From positions 1 through 64,000 of the forward strand of contig JAOBWF010000245.1 in the NCBI GenBank assembly GCA_025463215.1: 64,000 nucleotides of DNA. The letters are read 5' to 3'. Shown here piece by piece: positions 34,759-45,700 of this stretch. The stretch's first letter is position 1, and every line of letters begins with the position of its first letter. The DNA is from Acidobacteriota bacterium. Lineage in GTDB: Bacteria > Acidobacteriota > Vicinamibacteria > Vicinamibacterales > CAVVIG01. Below the pieces are notes generated by a model. That model ran no database searches. It worked only from the letters and a program-made list of their open reading frames with translations, and was not told where the DNA came from. A program made the position numbers and the translations under genes.

Positions 34759-36405
34759 TCATTTGATGACCGGACTGGTCGAGCTGCCATTGATGACTGA
34801 ATCGATGCCACAAATTGATTTGCCGACCGCCGCGTGGTTCCCCGCATACGCATTGGCCTTAAGTGTCGCGGACGACGCATCGAGATAGATGGCGCCACCG
34901 TCGCCTTCGGCGGAGTCATCTTTGAAATACGACGAGATGACGGAGAGGGTCGTATTCGCCACCGTCCTGTCCGGGATGCTGAACATCAGGCCAGGCAGAG
35001 AAGCAATCGCACCGCCGTTGCCCGTCACAGCCTTGTTGCCGACAAAGGTGCTACCGACGACGATTGTCCCAACGTCGAAAGCATCTGCGCCTGAGGACAA
35101 TAGGTTTTGTGCCTCGGATCGGCCGTTCAGGATGGCGCCCCCGTCACCGTGTTCGGCGATGTTGTCGCGAAACCGCGAATCGACGACATTGAGATAGCCG
35201 TTCATGTAGGCGACCAGGGCGCCTCCGCCCAGGGCGAAATTGATCCCCGCTGCAAGCCCGCCCTGCAGCCCGTCGTGCGTCACCTGATCACCCTGAGCCA
35301 CGTTGTGGTTGAACTCACAGTGGGTAATCGTGGTGGCGAACTTCGTGAATACATGGCTCCGACCGAAGAACGCCGCGTTCACAATCGTATCAACCGCATT
35401 CGTGGTCGCCAGGACTCCCGCATTTATCACAGCCACGTTGCTTTCGAAGCGGCTGTTGCGGACGGTAGTCGTCTGGCTATCGAACACGATCGCGCCTCCC
35501 TCGGCGGCGGTGTTGCGTTCGAACGTGCTCTCATCGATCTCCAGGCTCGAGTTCTCGTGTGGAAACGTGCCCTCGCCTACGATCGCACCACCAAACACTT
35601 GAGCGCTGTTATCCTCGAACACACTCCGTGCAATCCGTGCCAAGTGGGCCTTGGTTTCATACGTGTTGAACACTTCAAGCGCGCCGGCGCGCAAGACGGC
35701 CACGTTGTGCGAAAAATGCGAATCCGTGACGTTCAGCGCCGAATTGATCGAGAACAGGCCGCCGCCATCTCCGCCCGCCGCATTGTCACGGAAATCGACG
35801 TCGTTGATGTCGATCATCGAGTCAAAGGCTGCGTAAAGGCCCCCACCCAGGTTGTGGCCGTAGCGAAAGGGCGCAAACAGCAGATCTCCGGCCGGCCCCT
35901 GAGCATTGCCGTCACGTATCGTCAGGCCATCCAGCGTCCCCCGGACGCCCGTCTGAGCGACATCGTTGCCGGCGGTCACCACATGCCAACTGACGCCGCC
36001 ACCGCTGAGAACCGTTCGATGTGAGTGCGATGAGCGGTGGGCCCGCGACTGTTCCTCACCGGAAAAACCACCATAGATGGCGACACGATCGGGAAGATTA
36101 AAGGTCTTGAGATGCGCCGTCTGCAGACCGGACGCCCCGCCGACGATGCCGTTGGGCGCGTAGATCTTCGTCGGCACGTACGTCCCCTCGGCCACCCAGA
36201 TTTCGTCCGCCCCGGTGGACCTCGCCGCCGTCTCCAAGGCGGTCTCCAAACTGGCAAACGCAGTCTTCCAGGAGGCGCCATCCTGCGCGGCGCTCCCTTT
36301 CGCTCGCGCATTGACGTAGATGGTCGCCGCATCAGCCTTCCGCGCCCCGATGTGCAGGGCCGCAGCCAGCAGGAGCAGCAGCGTACCAAGTGTGAAGGTC
36401 CTCAT
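34759..36405 (-). CDS. Secreted beta-helix repeat protein (polymorphic outer-membrane-protein-like repeats)
   Basis: 548 residues. A clear signal peptide (FTLGTLLLLLAAALHIGA), then TIYVNARAKGSAAQDGASW, the N-terminal cap of right-handed beta-helix proteins. From about residue 170 on there are many short repeats of the GGAI and FxxN types (GGGLF, GGAIV, GGAIL, FRDN, FERN), as in parallel beta-helices of surface adhesins. No autotransporter barrel or sorting tail is present, so it is probably released or loosely surface-bound. ATG 36405 with GGAGAA before it. Possible glycan-binding or adhesin role. Confidence 0.8.
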   Translation of the reverse strand: MRTFTLGTLLLLLAAALHIGARKADAATIYVNARAKGSAAQDGASWKTAFASLETALETAARSTGADEIWVAEGTYVPTKIYAPNGIVGGASGLQTAHLKTFNLPDRVAIYGGFSGEEQSRAHRSSHSHRTVLSGGGVSWHVVTAGNDVAQTGVRGTLDGLTIRDGNAQGPAGDLLFAPFRYGHNLGGGLYAAFDSMIDINDVDFRDNAAGGDGGGLFSINSALNVTDSHFSHNVAVLRAGALEVFNTYETKAHLARIARSVFEDNSAQVFGGAIVGEGTFPHENSSLEIDESTFERNTAAEGGAIVFDSQTTTVRNSRFESNVAVINAGVLATTNAVDTIVNAAFFGRSHVFTKFATTITHCEFNHNVAQGDQVTHDGLQGGLAAGINFALGGGALVAYMNGYLNVVDSRFRDNIAEHGDGGAILNGRSEAQNLLSSGADAFDVGTIVVGSTFVGNKAVTGNGGAIASLPGLMFSIPDRTVANTTLSVISSYFKDDSAEGDGGAIYLDASSATLKANAYAGNHAAVGKSICGIDSVINGSSTSPVIK

Positions 36406-36940
36406 TGCGCATTCTCCATTGAGTTGGGCATCGATTAACGACGCTTGGGTTGCAGACGACAGGACGGCATCGACCAGCCGACGGCGCAAGTCGAGGGCCA
36501 CGAGGCCGAATGCCGAAACGTCAGAAAGTGGCGTGAACCGGTGCGCGACCGAGCGGATCGTCAGAGAGTGACTGTGCCGTCCCGGCAGAGTTGTGTGCTG
36601 CCACGCTCCCGCCGCACGTTCCGTTGGGCGGCTACAGTAGCCATCAACTGCAGTCACCTTGGACATATCAGACGATAGACATTGCAGCGCTCGCCGGGTT
36701 GCGCGCAGGCTCGGTGTGAGACGGGCACAACTGGCGAATGCGCTGCGCAAGAACGTGCTCGCCGGTCCAACTGATTCCCGGATGCGGCGCTGTCGAGGCG
36801 CGGGTGCGCGTCGTACACACAACACTGTCCGCCACAACCCAACCACGCAATCGAGCACACCGGAAATGTCGGCGGCGTCAGGACGCTAAGTCGGTCTCCG
36901 CTTGACGGATACCGACGTCCCCTCGACGCGCGCGGCCGCG
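36406..36940. other. Intergenic region with a decayed Fis-type HTH fragment
   Basis: No intact gene. At about 36680-36775 the + strand reads ARRVARRLGVRRAQLANALRKNVLAGP, close to the C-terminal Fis helix-turn-helix of the activator at 34691 ([25 protein letters not shown]). No AAA+ domain precedes it, so it is a scrap of a second sigma-54 activator. Confidence 0.55.
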
Positions 36941-36955
36941 TGGCGTTCGCCTTGC
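36941..36955 (+). promoter_or_regulatory. Sigma-54-like promoter for the cytochrome/efflux operon
   Basis: TGGCGTTCGCCTTGC: GG and GC are separated by ten bases, with TGGC and TTGC elements as in -24/-12 promoters (consensus TGGCAC-N5-TTGC). It sits 56 bp ahead of the first operon ATG (37012). A sigma-54 activator gene lies 2.3 kb upstream. Two consensus positions differ (GT for AC). Confidence 0.45.
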
Positions 36956-37011
36956 CTCAGAGATGTGACGTGATGCCGAACACCGTGCCACCACTCGGCT
37001 GGGAGATGCGC

Positions 37012-38310
37012 ATGCGACGCACCGTGGCTCTGTCGCTCTGGATCGTCACCATGGTTGTGGCGATGCCACGCCCCGCGGCGGCGGTGCCGGCCTTCGCCCG
37101 TAAGTACGGCGTCCGCTGCACCGTATGTCATGAAGCCTGGCCGGTGCTCAACGACTTCGGTCGTGCGTTCAGAGACAACGGGTATCGCATGAACCTTGGC
37201 AAGGACGAGCCGACCGTTGCTGACCCCGCGTACTGGCCGATTTACGCGGTAGCGCAGCCGCACTATGGGTTCGACCTCGTGAAATCGCACCAGGCCACCA
37301 GCGACACGACTCTCCAGAAGAACGGACAGTTTCAAACCGGGTTAGGCGTCCTGGGTGCCATCGGCACGCTCGGCGAACACGCCTCATACCTCGTCATCCC
37401 TGTGGCTGCGGTCAACGGCTTCACGCTGGGATTTCCGACCGCCGAGTTCCGCTTCAACGACCTTCTTGCGAGCTCGTGGCTGAACGTGAGGCTCGGCAAC
37501 TCCGAGCCTGATGTGCCTGTCTCGCGCGTTCGAGATCTGGACCTCACCGGTGCCGGGCTGAGCGCGTACACCTACCACACGCCCGGCTCGCTCTCGACAT
37601 TTGACATGGGCGGCAATCAGCTCGGCGTGGAGTTTATGGGCCACGACCGAGGCAGCCGCACGCGTTACTCCGTATCGGTATTCAACGTCACCGGCTCGCC
37701 TGAGAAAGACCACGCATTCAACACGCCAGGCGTATCCGGCCATGTGAGCTACAAATTCATAATGAACCAGGGATCGTTGACTGGCATCGAGGTCGGCGGG
37801 TTCGCGTCGTATGCGACGTGGGCGATCGGCGCGCCAGGCGTCCCGACCGCATCGAGCGGCGCCGGCGTCCCAGGACCCACCGACCGGACGGCGGCGACGA
37901 AGTACGGCGGTGAAGTGCACGGGTGGTTCGGTCCGGATGCGCTGCCGGTGCACGCGATCTTGACGTTCGTGCAAGGTCGCGACGACAAGGCGCTCTTTCC
38001 AGGCGGCGTGAGGGACGGCGTGTTCAACGGCGGCTTTCTCGAAGTCATCGCCAACCCGTCGCTACCGGTCGTCATCTTCGGCCGCGTCGATTTGGTCAGG
38101 AACCGGGACCAGGCGCTGCCGACGCACGCCCGCGATTTCAACGACCTGACGTCTTATAGTCTCGGCCTCAAGCACACGTTCGAGTACACCACGCGGGCCG
38201 AGTACGCGCTCGTCGTGAACTATTCCCTGAGTCAGACGAAACAAGGCGCGCCGGATGGCTCGGACATGACCCGTCACTCGCTGTGGACGGGGATCATGCT
38301 CGCGTTCTGA
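37012..38310 (+). CDS. Outer-membrane porin-like protein with an N-terminal c-type heme motif
   Basis: 432 residues. A signal peptide (VALSLWIVTMVVAMPRPAAA) is followed directly by FARKYGVRCTVCHEAWPVLNDFGRAFRDNGY, one CxxCH heme site close to the mature N-terminus. The remainder alternates hydrophobic/polar strands rich in Gly and aromatics and ends in IMLAF, a barrel-type terminus. Proteins of this plan occur in metal-reducing and soil bacteria; an electron-transfer porin is a reasonable inference. ATG 37012 follows GGGAG with six bases spacing. First gene of a six-gene operon. Confidence 0.75.
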   Translation: MRRTVALSLWIVTMVVAMPRPAAAVPAFARKYGVRCTVCHEAWPVLNDFGRAFRDNGYRMNLGKDEPTVADPAYWPIYAVAQPHYGFDLVKSHQATSDTTLQKNGQFQTGLGVLGAIGTLGEHASYLVIPVAAVNGFTLGFPTAEFRFNDLLASSWLNVRLGNSEPDVPVSRVRDLDLTGAGLSAYTYHTPGSLSTFDMGGNQLGVEFMGHDRGSRTRYSVSVFNVTGSPEKDHAFNTPGVSGHVSYKFIMNQGSLTGIEVGGFASYATWAIGAPGVPTASSGAGVPGPTDRTAATKYGGEVHGWFGPDALPVHAILTFVQGRDDKALFPGGVRDGVFNGGFLEVIANPSLPVVIFGRVDLVRNRDQALPTHARDFNDLTSYSLGLKHTFEYTTRAEYALVVNYSLSQTKQGAPDGSDMTRHSLWTGIMLAF

Positions 38311-38330
38311 CGCATTGGTGTGAGGGTCTC

Positions 38331-39110
38331 ATGTCTTCTGCACCGTTGAAGAACGTCTCGGTTGGGTGGCTGTTATTCATCGTCGTGTGGGCCGTGCCCG
38401 CATCAGCGGCCGACGAGCAGCCCGGCAACCCGCAACGGGGCGCCGAGGTGTACCGGCGGTATTGCGTGACGTGCCACGGAGACCGCGGCGACGGTATCGG
38501 CGAGTTCGCCCCGTACACGACGCCGAAACCGCGCGACTTCAGGCAGGGCACGTTCAAATGGCGATCAACCCCCTCGGGCTCGCTGCCGCTGGTCTCGGAT
38601 CTCGAACGCACGATTCGCGACGGAATCTACTGGACCGCGATGCCCTCGTTCTTTCCGTTGCGGGAGCGAGCACGCCGCGACGTGATCGCCTACATCCAGA
38701 CCTTCTCACCGCGCTGGACGAGTGACCAGCCGGGCGCGGCCCTGCAGATCGCCCCCGAGCCCGCACACACACCCGTCTCGGTGGCGAACGGGCGCGCGGT
38801 CTACGAGAAACAAAACTGCGCCCAATGTCACGGTGACCGCGGCGCCGGCGACGGCCAGGCCGCCAAGACGCTTACCGATGACTGGGGCAATCCCACGGTG
38901 CCGTTCGACTTGACGAAGGGGCACATGAAGGGCGGCACCACGGGCGCGGACTTGTATCGCGTATTCATGACCGGCTTGAACGGAACACCGATGCCGTCAT
39001 TTGTCGAAAGCATCGCCCCCGACGAGGCGTGGGATCTCGTTCATTACATTCAAAGTCTCGCGACGCCGCGCCGCAGCGCGAGGGTGTTGCCGCAGGAGAA
39101 GAAGCCATGA
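38331..39110 (+). CDS. Diheme cytochrome c
   Basis: 259 residues with a signal peptide (LLFIVVWAVPASA). Two class I cytochrome domains: heme sites CVTCHGDRGDG and CAQCHGDRGAGDG, with methionine ligands likely in AMPSFFP and PMPSFVE. A periplasmic electron carrier. The stop overlaps the next gene's start (ATGA). It follows the porin-cytochrome by 20 bp, so both are expected to act in one electron path. Confidence 0.9.
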   Translation: MSSAPLKNVSVGWLLFIVVWAVPASAADEQPGNPQRGAEVYRRYCVTCHGDRGDGIGEFAPYTTPKPRDFRQGTFKWRSTPSGSLPLVSDLERTIRDGIYWTAMPSFFPLRERARRDVIAYIQTFSPRWTSDQPGAALQIAPEPAHTPVSVANGRAVYEKQNCAQCHGDRGAGDGQAAKTLTDDWGNPTVPFDLTKGHMKGGTTGADLYRVFMTGLNGTPMPSFVESIAPDEAWDLVHYIQSLATPRRSARVLPQEKKP

Positions 39111-39853
39111 CGCGATGGTCAGTCCTCGCCGTGTTCACAACGGCCGCAGTGATCTCTGCGTACGGCACCAGCGTCGGCACGACAGCCGCCGCAACGCAGG
39201 CACCAGGCGGCGGCGGTCGAATCATGGTGAAGGTGGTCCTCAGCGGGTCGGCGCCCGCGCCGGCGAAGGTTCAGACCGGCGCCGATCCGTTCTGCGCGAA
39301 GGCGCATCAGACCGCGCCGCTGCTCAGCCAGGTCGTTCAAGTCGGAGCCGACGGCGCGCTCGTCGACGCGCTCGTCTTCGTCAAGGACGGTGTCACTGGA
39401 ACCTACTCGGCGCCGCAGACCCCGGTGACGCTCGATCAGCGGGGCTGCGTCTACACCCCCCACGTTATCGGCATGATGGCGGGGCAGCCGCTGCAGATTC
39501 TCAACAGCGATCCGACGCTCCACAACATCCATCCGCTCCCGGCAATCAATCCCGGATTCAACATCGGGATGCCGATTCAGGGGATGAAGCAGACCCGCGT
39601 CTTCCCGAAGCCAGAGCCGGCATTCCACGTCAAATGCGACGTCCATCCGTGGATGTCCGCGTACATCGCCACCTTCGCGCATCCCTTCTTCGGCGTCTCG
39701 AACGCGCAGGGGACCGTCGAACTCGCCAATTTGCCCGCCGGCACCTTCCAGCTGCAGGCGTGGCACGAAAAGTACGGCGTCCAGACGCAGACGATCTCGG
39801 TTGCGGCCGGCGAAACGAAGCAGGTGACGTTCACCTACAAAGGGGGTGTGTGA
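39107..39853 (+). CDS. Cupredoxin-like periplasmic protein
   Basis: 248 residues with a signal peptide. The plastocyanin-like region has LQILNSDPTLHNIHPLP (His) and then FHVKCDVHPWMSAYIATFAHPFFGVS, which offers the Cys, His and Met ligands of a blue-copper-like site. The C-terminus (about 205-248) resembles a carboxypeptidase-regulatory beta-sandwich. Similar proteins accompany c-type cytochromes. Overlaps both neighbours (ATGA in front, GTGA behind), so it is made in step with the cytochrome and the adaptor. Confidence 0.8.
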   Translation: MTRWSVLAVFTTAAVISAYGTSVGTTAAATQAPGGGGRIMVKVVLSGSAPAPAKVQTGADPFCAKAHQTAPLLSQVVQVGADGALVDALVFVKDGVTGTYSAPQTPVTLDQRGCVYTPHVIGMMAGQPLQILNSDPTLHNIHPLPAINPGFNIGMPIQGMKQTRVFPKPEPAFHVKCDVHPWMSAYIATFAHPFFGVSNAQGTVELANLPAGTFQLQAWHEKYGVQTQTISVAAGETKQVTFTYKGGV

Positions 39854-41001
39854 CGTTTGGCACATCGCCGCGGCCCGGCATTCGCCTCGCGGCGTCAGCC
39901 GTCTGCCTGCTGCTCGCCGGATGCAGCGGCGGCAAGGCGGCAGCCCCCGCGCCGCCGCCCCTCGAGGTCGAGGTCGCGACCGTGTCCGAACAGCGCGTGC
40001 CGATCGCCAACGAGTGGATGGCCACACTGGACGGTTACGTCAACGCGCAAATCCGCCCGCAGGTCAGCGGCTATCTCGTCAAGCGCACCTACCGCGAAGG
40101 ATCGCCGGTGCGCAAGGGAGCAGTGCTGTTCGAGATTGATGCTCGTCCGTTCAACGCGATGCTGTCACAGGCGAAGGCGCAGGTCGCCCAGGCAGAGGCG
40201 CAACTGGCCAAGAGCGCTCGCGATGTCGAACGCGACACGCCGCTCGCGGACCAACAGGCCATCGCGCGCAGCCAGCTCGATGCGGAAATTCAGGCGCACC
40301 GCGCCGCACAGGCCAACGCGCAATCCCTCAAGGCCGCCGTCGAAGCCGCGGAGCTGAACGTCGAATTCACCAGGGTGACGTCGCTGGTCGACGGCGTGGC
40401 GGCGATCGCGACCGCGCAGGTCGGGGACCTGGTCGGACCGGCCACGCTGCTGACGACCGTGTCGCAGGTGTCGCCGATTAAGGCCTACTTCTCGGTGAGC
40501 GAGTCGGAATATCTGGGGATGGCGCAGTCGATTAACGGGCCGCATCGCGACCGCGCCCAGCCGTGGGATGCGCGCGCAGGCCTCTCGCTCACGCTCAGTG
40601 ATGGGAGCCGCTACCCGCATCAAGGCCGATTCGTCGCGGCCGACCGGGAAGTCGACCGCGGCACCGGCACCATTCGATTGGTGGCGGCATTCGCGAATCC
40701 AGGAAACGTACTTCGGCCGGGCCAGTACGGCCGCGTCCGCGCGGTCACCGGCACTGACGATCGCGCGCTGGTCGTGCCGCAGCGCGCCATCGCCGACCTT
40801 CAGGGCGGCCATCAGGTGAAGATCCTCGGCCCTGACAATCGTGTCGACGTTCGCGCGGTCGTGATCGGCGAGCGCGTCGGCAACCTGCAGATCGTCAAGA
40901 GCGGCGTCAAGGCCGGCGAGCAGGTGATCGTCGCTGCGCCAGCCGCGGTCAGGGGCGGCAGCGTCGTGTCGCCGAAGCCGTTCCAACAGTTGAAGGGCTG
41001 A
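39850..41001 (+). CDS. RND efflux periplasmic adaptor (membrane fusion protein)
   Basis: 383 residues. A lipoprotein signal with lipobox LLLAGC; then VSGYLVKRTYREGSPVRKG (lipoyl half), a helical hairpin rich in Ala/Gln (about residues 100-170), and the beta-barrel and membrane-proximal domains (LRPGQYGRVRAV). It links the inner-membrane pump with the outer-membrane channel. The GTG at 39850 overlaps the stop of the copper-protein gene. Confidence 0.93.
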   Translation: MTFGTSPRPGIRLAASAVCLLLAGCSGGKAAAPAPPPLEVEVATVSEQRVPIANEWMATLDGYVNAQIRPQVSGYLVKRTYREGSPVRKGAVLFEIDARPFNAMLSQAKAQVAQAEAQLAKSARDVERDTPLADQQAIARSQLDAEIQAHRAAQANAQSLKAAVEAAELNVEFTRVTSLVDGVAAIATAQVGDLVGPATLLTTVSQVSPIKAYFSVSESEYLGMAQSINGPHRDRAQPWDARAGLSLTLSDGSRYPHQGRFVAADREVDRGTGTIRLVAAFANPGNVLRPGQYGRVRAVTGTDDRALVVPQRAIADLQGGHQVKILGPDNRVDVRAVVIGERVGNLQIVKSGVKAGEQVIVAAPAAVRGGSVVSPKPFQQLKG

Positions 41002-41005
41002 TCCC

Positions 41006-44000
41006 GTGGTCACGTTCTTCATCGACCGGCCGATCGTCGCGATGGTCATCGCCATCATGACGGTCATCGTCGGCCTGCTCTCGATCGGCGGCCTCCCCCG
41101 GGCGCAGTTCCCGGACATCGTGCCGCCGCAAATCATCGTCACCACGACCTACCCGGGCGCTGACGCCATGACGATGGAACAAGCGGTTGCCAGCCCGATC
41201 GAACAGCAGATGAATGGCGTCGACAACATGTTGTACATGCAGTCGACGAACGCCAACGACAACACGACGCAGCTGACCATCACCTTCGATGCGGACACCG
41301 ACGTCAATACCGACCAGGTCAACGTCCAGAACCGGCTGGCCGAGGCGCAGGCCAACCTGCCGCCCGAGGTCAATCAGTTCGGCTCGACGATCAGGCAATC
41401 GACCGGTCTGCCGCTCCTCGCCGTCGCGCTCTTCTCGCCGAAGCACTCGCACGACGCGCTCTTTCTGGCCAACTACGCGCGAATCGGTATGGTCGACTCG
41501 CTGCTGCGGGTGCCGGGTGTAGGTCAGGTGGTCATCTTCGGCGCCGCCGACTACGCGATGCGGATCTGGGTCAAGCCGGATCTGCTCGCCAAGCTGGGCC
41601 TGACGGTTACCGATCTCTCGAACGCGATCAGACAGCAGAGCGCCGTCAATCCCGCCGGCCAACTCGGTGCGTCGCCGGCGCCGTCGACACAAGAAACCAC
41701 CTTGACGGTACGCACGCAAGGACGGTTGGAAACCGCGGACGAGTTCGGACGTATCGTCGTGCGCTCGACTTCCGATGGTTCGGTGGTGCGTCTGCAGGAC
41801 GTCGCTCGCCTCGAGTTAGGGGGAGCGAACTACCGCCAGATCGGGCGATACAACGGCCAGCCAGGCTGCATCCTCGCCATATTCCAGACACCGGGCTCGA
41901 ACGCCGTCGCCGTGGCCGATGCGATCAAGCGGGTGATGGCCAGCGAGAAGGCTGTCTTGCCCGACGATGTCGAGTACGCCTACGCGTTTGACACGAGCAT
42001 TCCGGTCACCGAGGGCATCCGCGAGATCGTCAAGACCCTCGCCGAGGCGATTGTGCTCGTGATGCTGGTCGTATTCCTCTTCCTGCAAAGCTGGCGCGCG
42101 ACCCTGATTCCGATGCTTGCGGTGCCGGTCTCGCTGATCGGCACGTTCGCGGCGTTTCCGCTGCTCGGATTTTCCATCAACACCCTGTCGCTCTTTGGTC
42201 TGGTCCTCGCGGTCGGGTTGGTCGTCGACGATGCGATCGTGGTCGTCGAGGCGGTTCAGCATCACATCGAGCTCGGGCTGTCGCCGCGGGATGCGACGAT
42301 TCAGGCGATGCGCGAAGTGTCCGGCCCGGTCGTAAGCATTGCGCTGATCCTTGCGGCGGTGTTCGTCCCGGTTGGACTGATGGGCGGCATTCAAGGGCGG
42401 CTCAACAAGCAATTCGCCGTCACGATCGCGGTCGCGATGCTGGTGTCCGCCTTCAATGCGTTGACGCTGACGCCGGCGCTCTCGGCGATGCTGCTGCGGC
42501 CGAGCGACGGCGGATCGGGCGCCGTGCGCCGGTTGTACGCGTGGTTCAACCGCGGCGTGAACGCTGCCACGAGCGGCTACGTGCGCGTGAGCCATGCGCT
42601 CGTGCGAAAGAGCGTGGTCGGCATCGCCGCGCTCCTGCTGTTCGGCCTCGCCGACTACGTGCTGCTGAAGAAGCTGCCGACCGGCTTCGTCCCCGAGGAG
42701 GATTACGGCTACTTCTTCCTCAATGTTCAGCTGCCGCCTGCCGCGTCGCTGGCGCGAACCGACGAGATCTGCCGGCGCATCGAACAGATGCTGGCGCAGA
42801 ACCGCAGCATCGAGGGGACGACCACCATTGCCGGCTTCAGTCTGATCTCCCGCGTCGCGGCCGACAACACTGCCTTTTACTTCATCTCGCTGAAGCCGTG
42901 GGACGAGCGACGCGATGCCGCGCAAAGCGCCCGATCGCTTGTCGATCGGCTCAACGGCCGGCTGATGACCGAGATCCCGGACGCGTTCGCATTCGCGTTC
43001 CTGCCACCGGCGATTCCCGGACTCGGTAACTCCGGCGGCTTTTCGTTCTGGCTGCAGGACCGCGGCGGACGGTCGGTTGAATTCCTCGACCGGAACGTGC
43101 AGACCTTCATGGAAGCGGCACGGAAGCGGCCGGAACTGGCCGGCGTCGGGACCATCTTCTCGGCGTCGGATCCCCAGGTCTACGCGAACGTCGATCGCGA
43201 CAAGGCCTTGAAGCAAGGCGTACCGGTCGGAGAGATTTACCAGACCCTGCAGGCGTATCTCGGCGGCCTGTACGTGAACCAGTTCAACCGCTTCGGCCGT
43301 CAGTGGCGCGTGTTCCTGCAGGCGGACAGCGAGGCGCGGATGCGGGCGGAGGATGTCGGACGCTTCTACGTACGCAACGGCGACCGCGTCATGGTACCGC
43401 TGTCCGCGCTGGTGACGCTGAGCAAGGTGTACGGTCCAACCTACACGACGCGATTCAATTTGTATCGCGCGGTCCAGCTGCTCGGCGGTGCGGCACCGGG
43501 GTACAGCTCCGGCCAGGCGTTGAACGCGCTCGAGGAAGTCGCGCGGGCCACGCTGCCGCCTGACATGGGATACGACTTCGCGGACCTGTCCTATCAGGAA
43601 CGGAAGGCGTCGGGCGGACTGGCCACCACGTTCGGTCTGTCGTTGGCGTTCGTGTTCCTGATACTCGCGGGTCTGTACGAGAGCTGGTCGCTGCCGTTCG
43701 CGGTCCTGCTGTCGGTTCCGATTGCGTTGTCCGGCGCCTTCTTTGGACTGTTCCTGCGCCGCTACGACCTCGACGTGTTCGCGCAAATCGGGCTCGTCCT
43801 GTTGATTGGGCTCGCGGCGAAAAACGCGATCCTGATCGTCGAATTCTCGAGGGATCGGCTCGAGGCTGGTAGCACGCTGGTCGAAGCCGCGCTCGAAGGC
43901 GCCCGAGTGCGGCTGCGGCCGATTCTGATGACGTCGTTCGCCTTCATCCTGGGCACGGTGCCGCTCTGGACCGCGACCGGGTCGGGCGGCGCTTCGCGGC

Positions 44001-44161
44001 GGGTGTTGGGAACCGTGGTCATCACCGGCATGCTGGCCGCCACCGCGATCGCGATCTTCGTGATCCCGATGCTGTTCGTGCTGATGCAGCGGTTGGCGAT
44101 CCGGTTGGGAACGCGGCCGCGCGTCGTCAGCGCGCCCGCCCCGAGCGAAGGCAGCGCGTGA
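41006..44161 (+). CDS. RND multidrug efflux transporter (HAE-1 family)
   Basis: 1051 residues, normal for AcrB-type pumps. It starts FFIDRPIVAMVIAIMTVIVGL. Twelve helices are arranged around two large periplasmic loops. The proton-relay aspartates are seen in GLVVDDAIVVVEAV (TM4), and the C-half has GLAAKNAILIVEFS with the conserved Lys of TM10. No heavy-metal (CusA-type) methionine pattern was noted, so the substrates are probably organic compounds. GTG start four bases after the adaptor gene. Confidence 0.95.
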   Translation: MVTFFIDRPIVAMVIAIMTVIVGLLSIGGLPRAQFPDIVPPQIIVTTTYPGADAMTMEQAVASPIEQQMNGVDNMLYMQSTNANDNTTQLTITFDADTDVNTDQVNVQNRLAEAQANLPPEVNQFGSTIRQSTGLPLLAVALFSPKHSHDALFLANYARIGMVDSLLRVPGVGQVVIFGAADYAMRIWVKPDLLAKLGLTVTDLSNAIRQQSAVNPAGQLGASPAPSTQETTLTVRTQGRLETADEFGRIVVRSTSDGSVVRLQDVARLELGGANYRQIGRYNGQPGCILAIFQTPGSNAVAVADAIKRVMASEKAVLPDDVEYAYAFDTSIPVTEGIREIVKTLAEAIVLVMLVVFLFLQSWRATLIPMLAVPVSLIGTFAAFPLLGFSINTLSLFGLVLAVGLVVDDAIVVVEAVQHHIELGLSPRDATIQAMREVSGPVVSIALILAAVFVPVGLMGGIQGRLNKQFAVTIAVAMLVSAFNALTLTPALSAMLLRPSDGGSGAVRRLYAWFNRGVNAATSGYVRVSHALVRKSVVGIAALLLFGLADYVLLKKLPTGFVPEEDYGYFFLNVQLPPAASLARTDEICRRIEQMLAQNRSIEGTTTIAGFSLISRVAADNTAFYFISLKPWDERRDAAQSARSLVDRLNGRLMTEIPDAFAFAFLPPAIPGLGNSGGFSFWLQDRGGRSVEFLDRNVQTFMEAARKRPELAGVGTIFSASDPQVYANVDRDKALKQGVPVGEIYQTLQAYLGGLYVNQFNRFGRQWRVFLQADSEARMRAEDVGRFYVRNGDRVMVPLSALVTLSKVYGPTYTTRFNLYRAVQLLGGAAPGYSSGQALNALEEVARATLPPDMGYDFADLSYQERKASGGLATTFGLSLAFVFLILAGLYESWSLPFAVLLSVPIALSGAFFGLFLRRYDLDVFAQIGLVLLIGLAAKNAILIVEFSRDRLEAGSTLVEAALEGARVRLRPILMTSFAFILGTVPLWTATGSGGASRRVLGTVVITGMLAATAIAIFVIPMLFVLMQRLAIRLGTRPRVVSAPAPSEGSA

Positions 44162-44162
44162 G

Positions 44163-45560
<1,398 letters not shown>

Positions 45561-45570
45561 GCCCATCATC

Positions 45571-45613
45571 ATGGAAACACGTGATATCGCCGGAGGTCGG
45601 AATTCCTTACGCT
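45571..45613 (+). promoter_or_regulatory. Bipartite promoter-like element, copy D
   Basis: ATGGAAACACGTGATATCGC from 45571 and TACGCT at 45608-45613; the block-start distance is again 37. It lies 87 bp ahead of the SnoaL-like ATG at 45701 and points to it. The run of genes 45701-47553 (and perhaps on to 49497) could be expressed from it. Confidence 0.75.
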
Positions 45614-45700
45614 GACACGTCTCGCGACCGTCGACGGAACCCAACAAGTAAGGGAGCACTGCAGAGTGCTGGCCGATGACCAATGCAAAAGGAGAGCACG

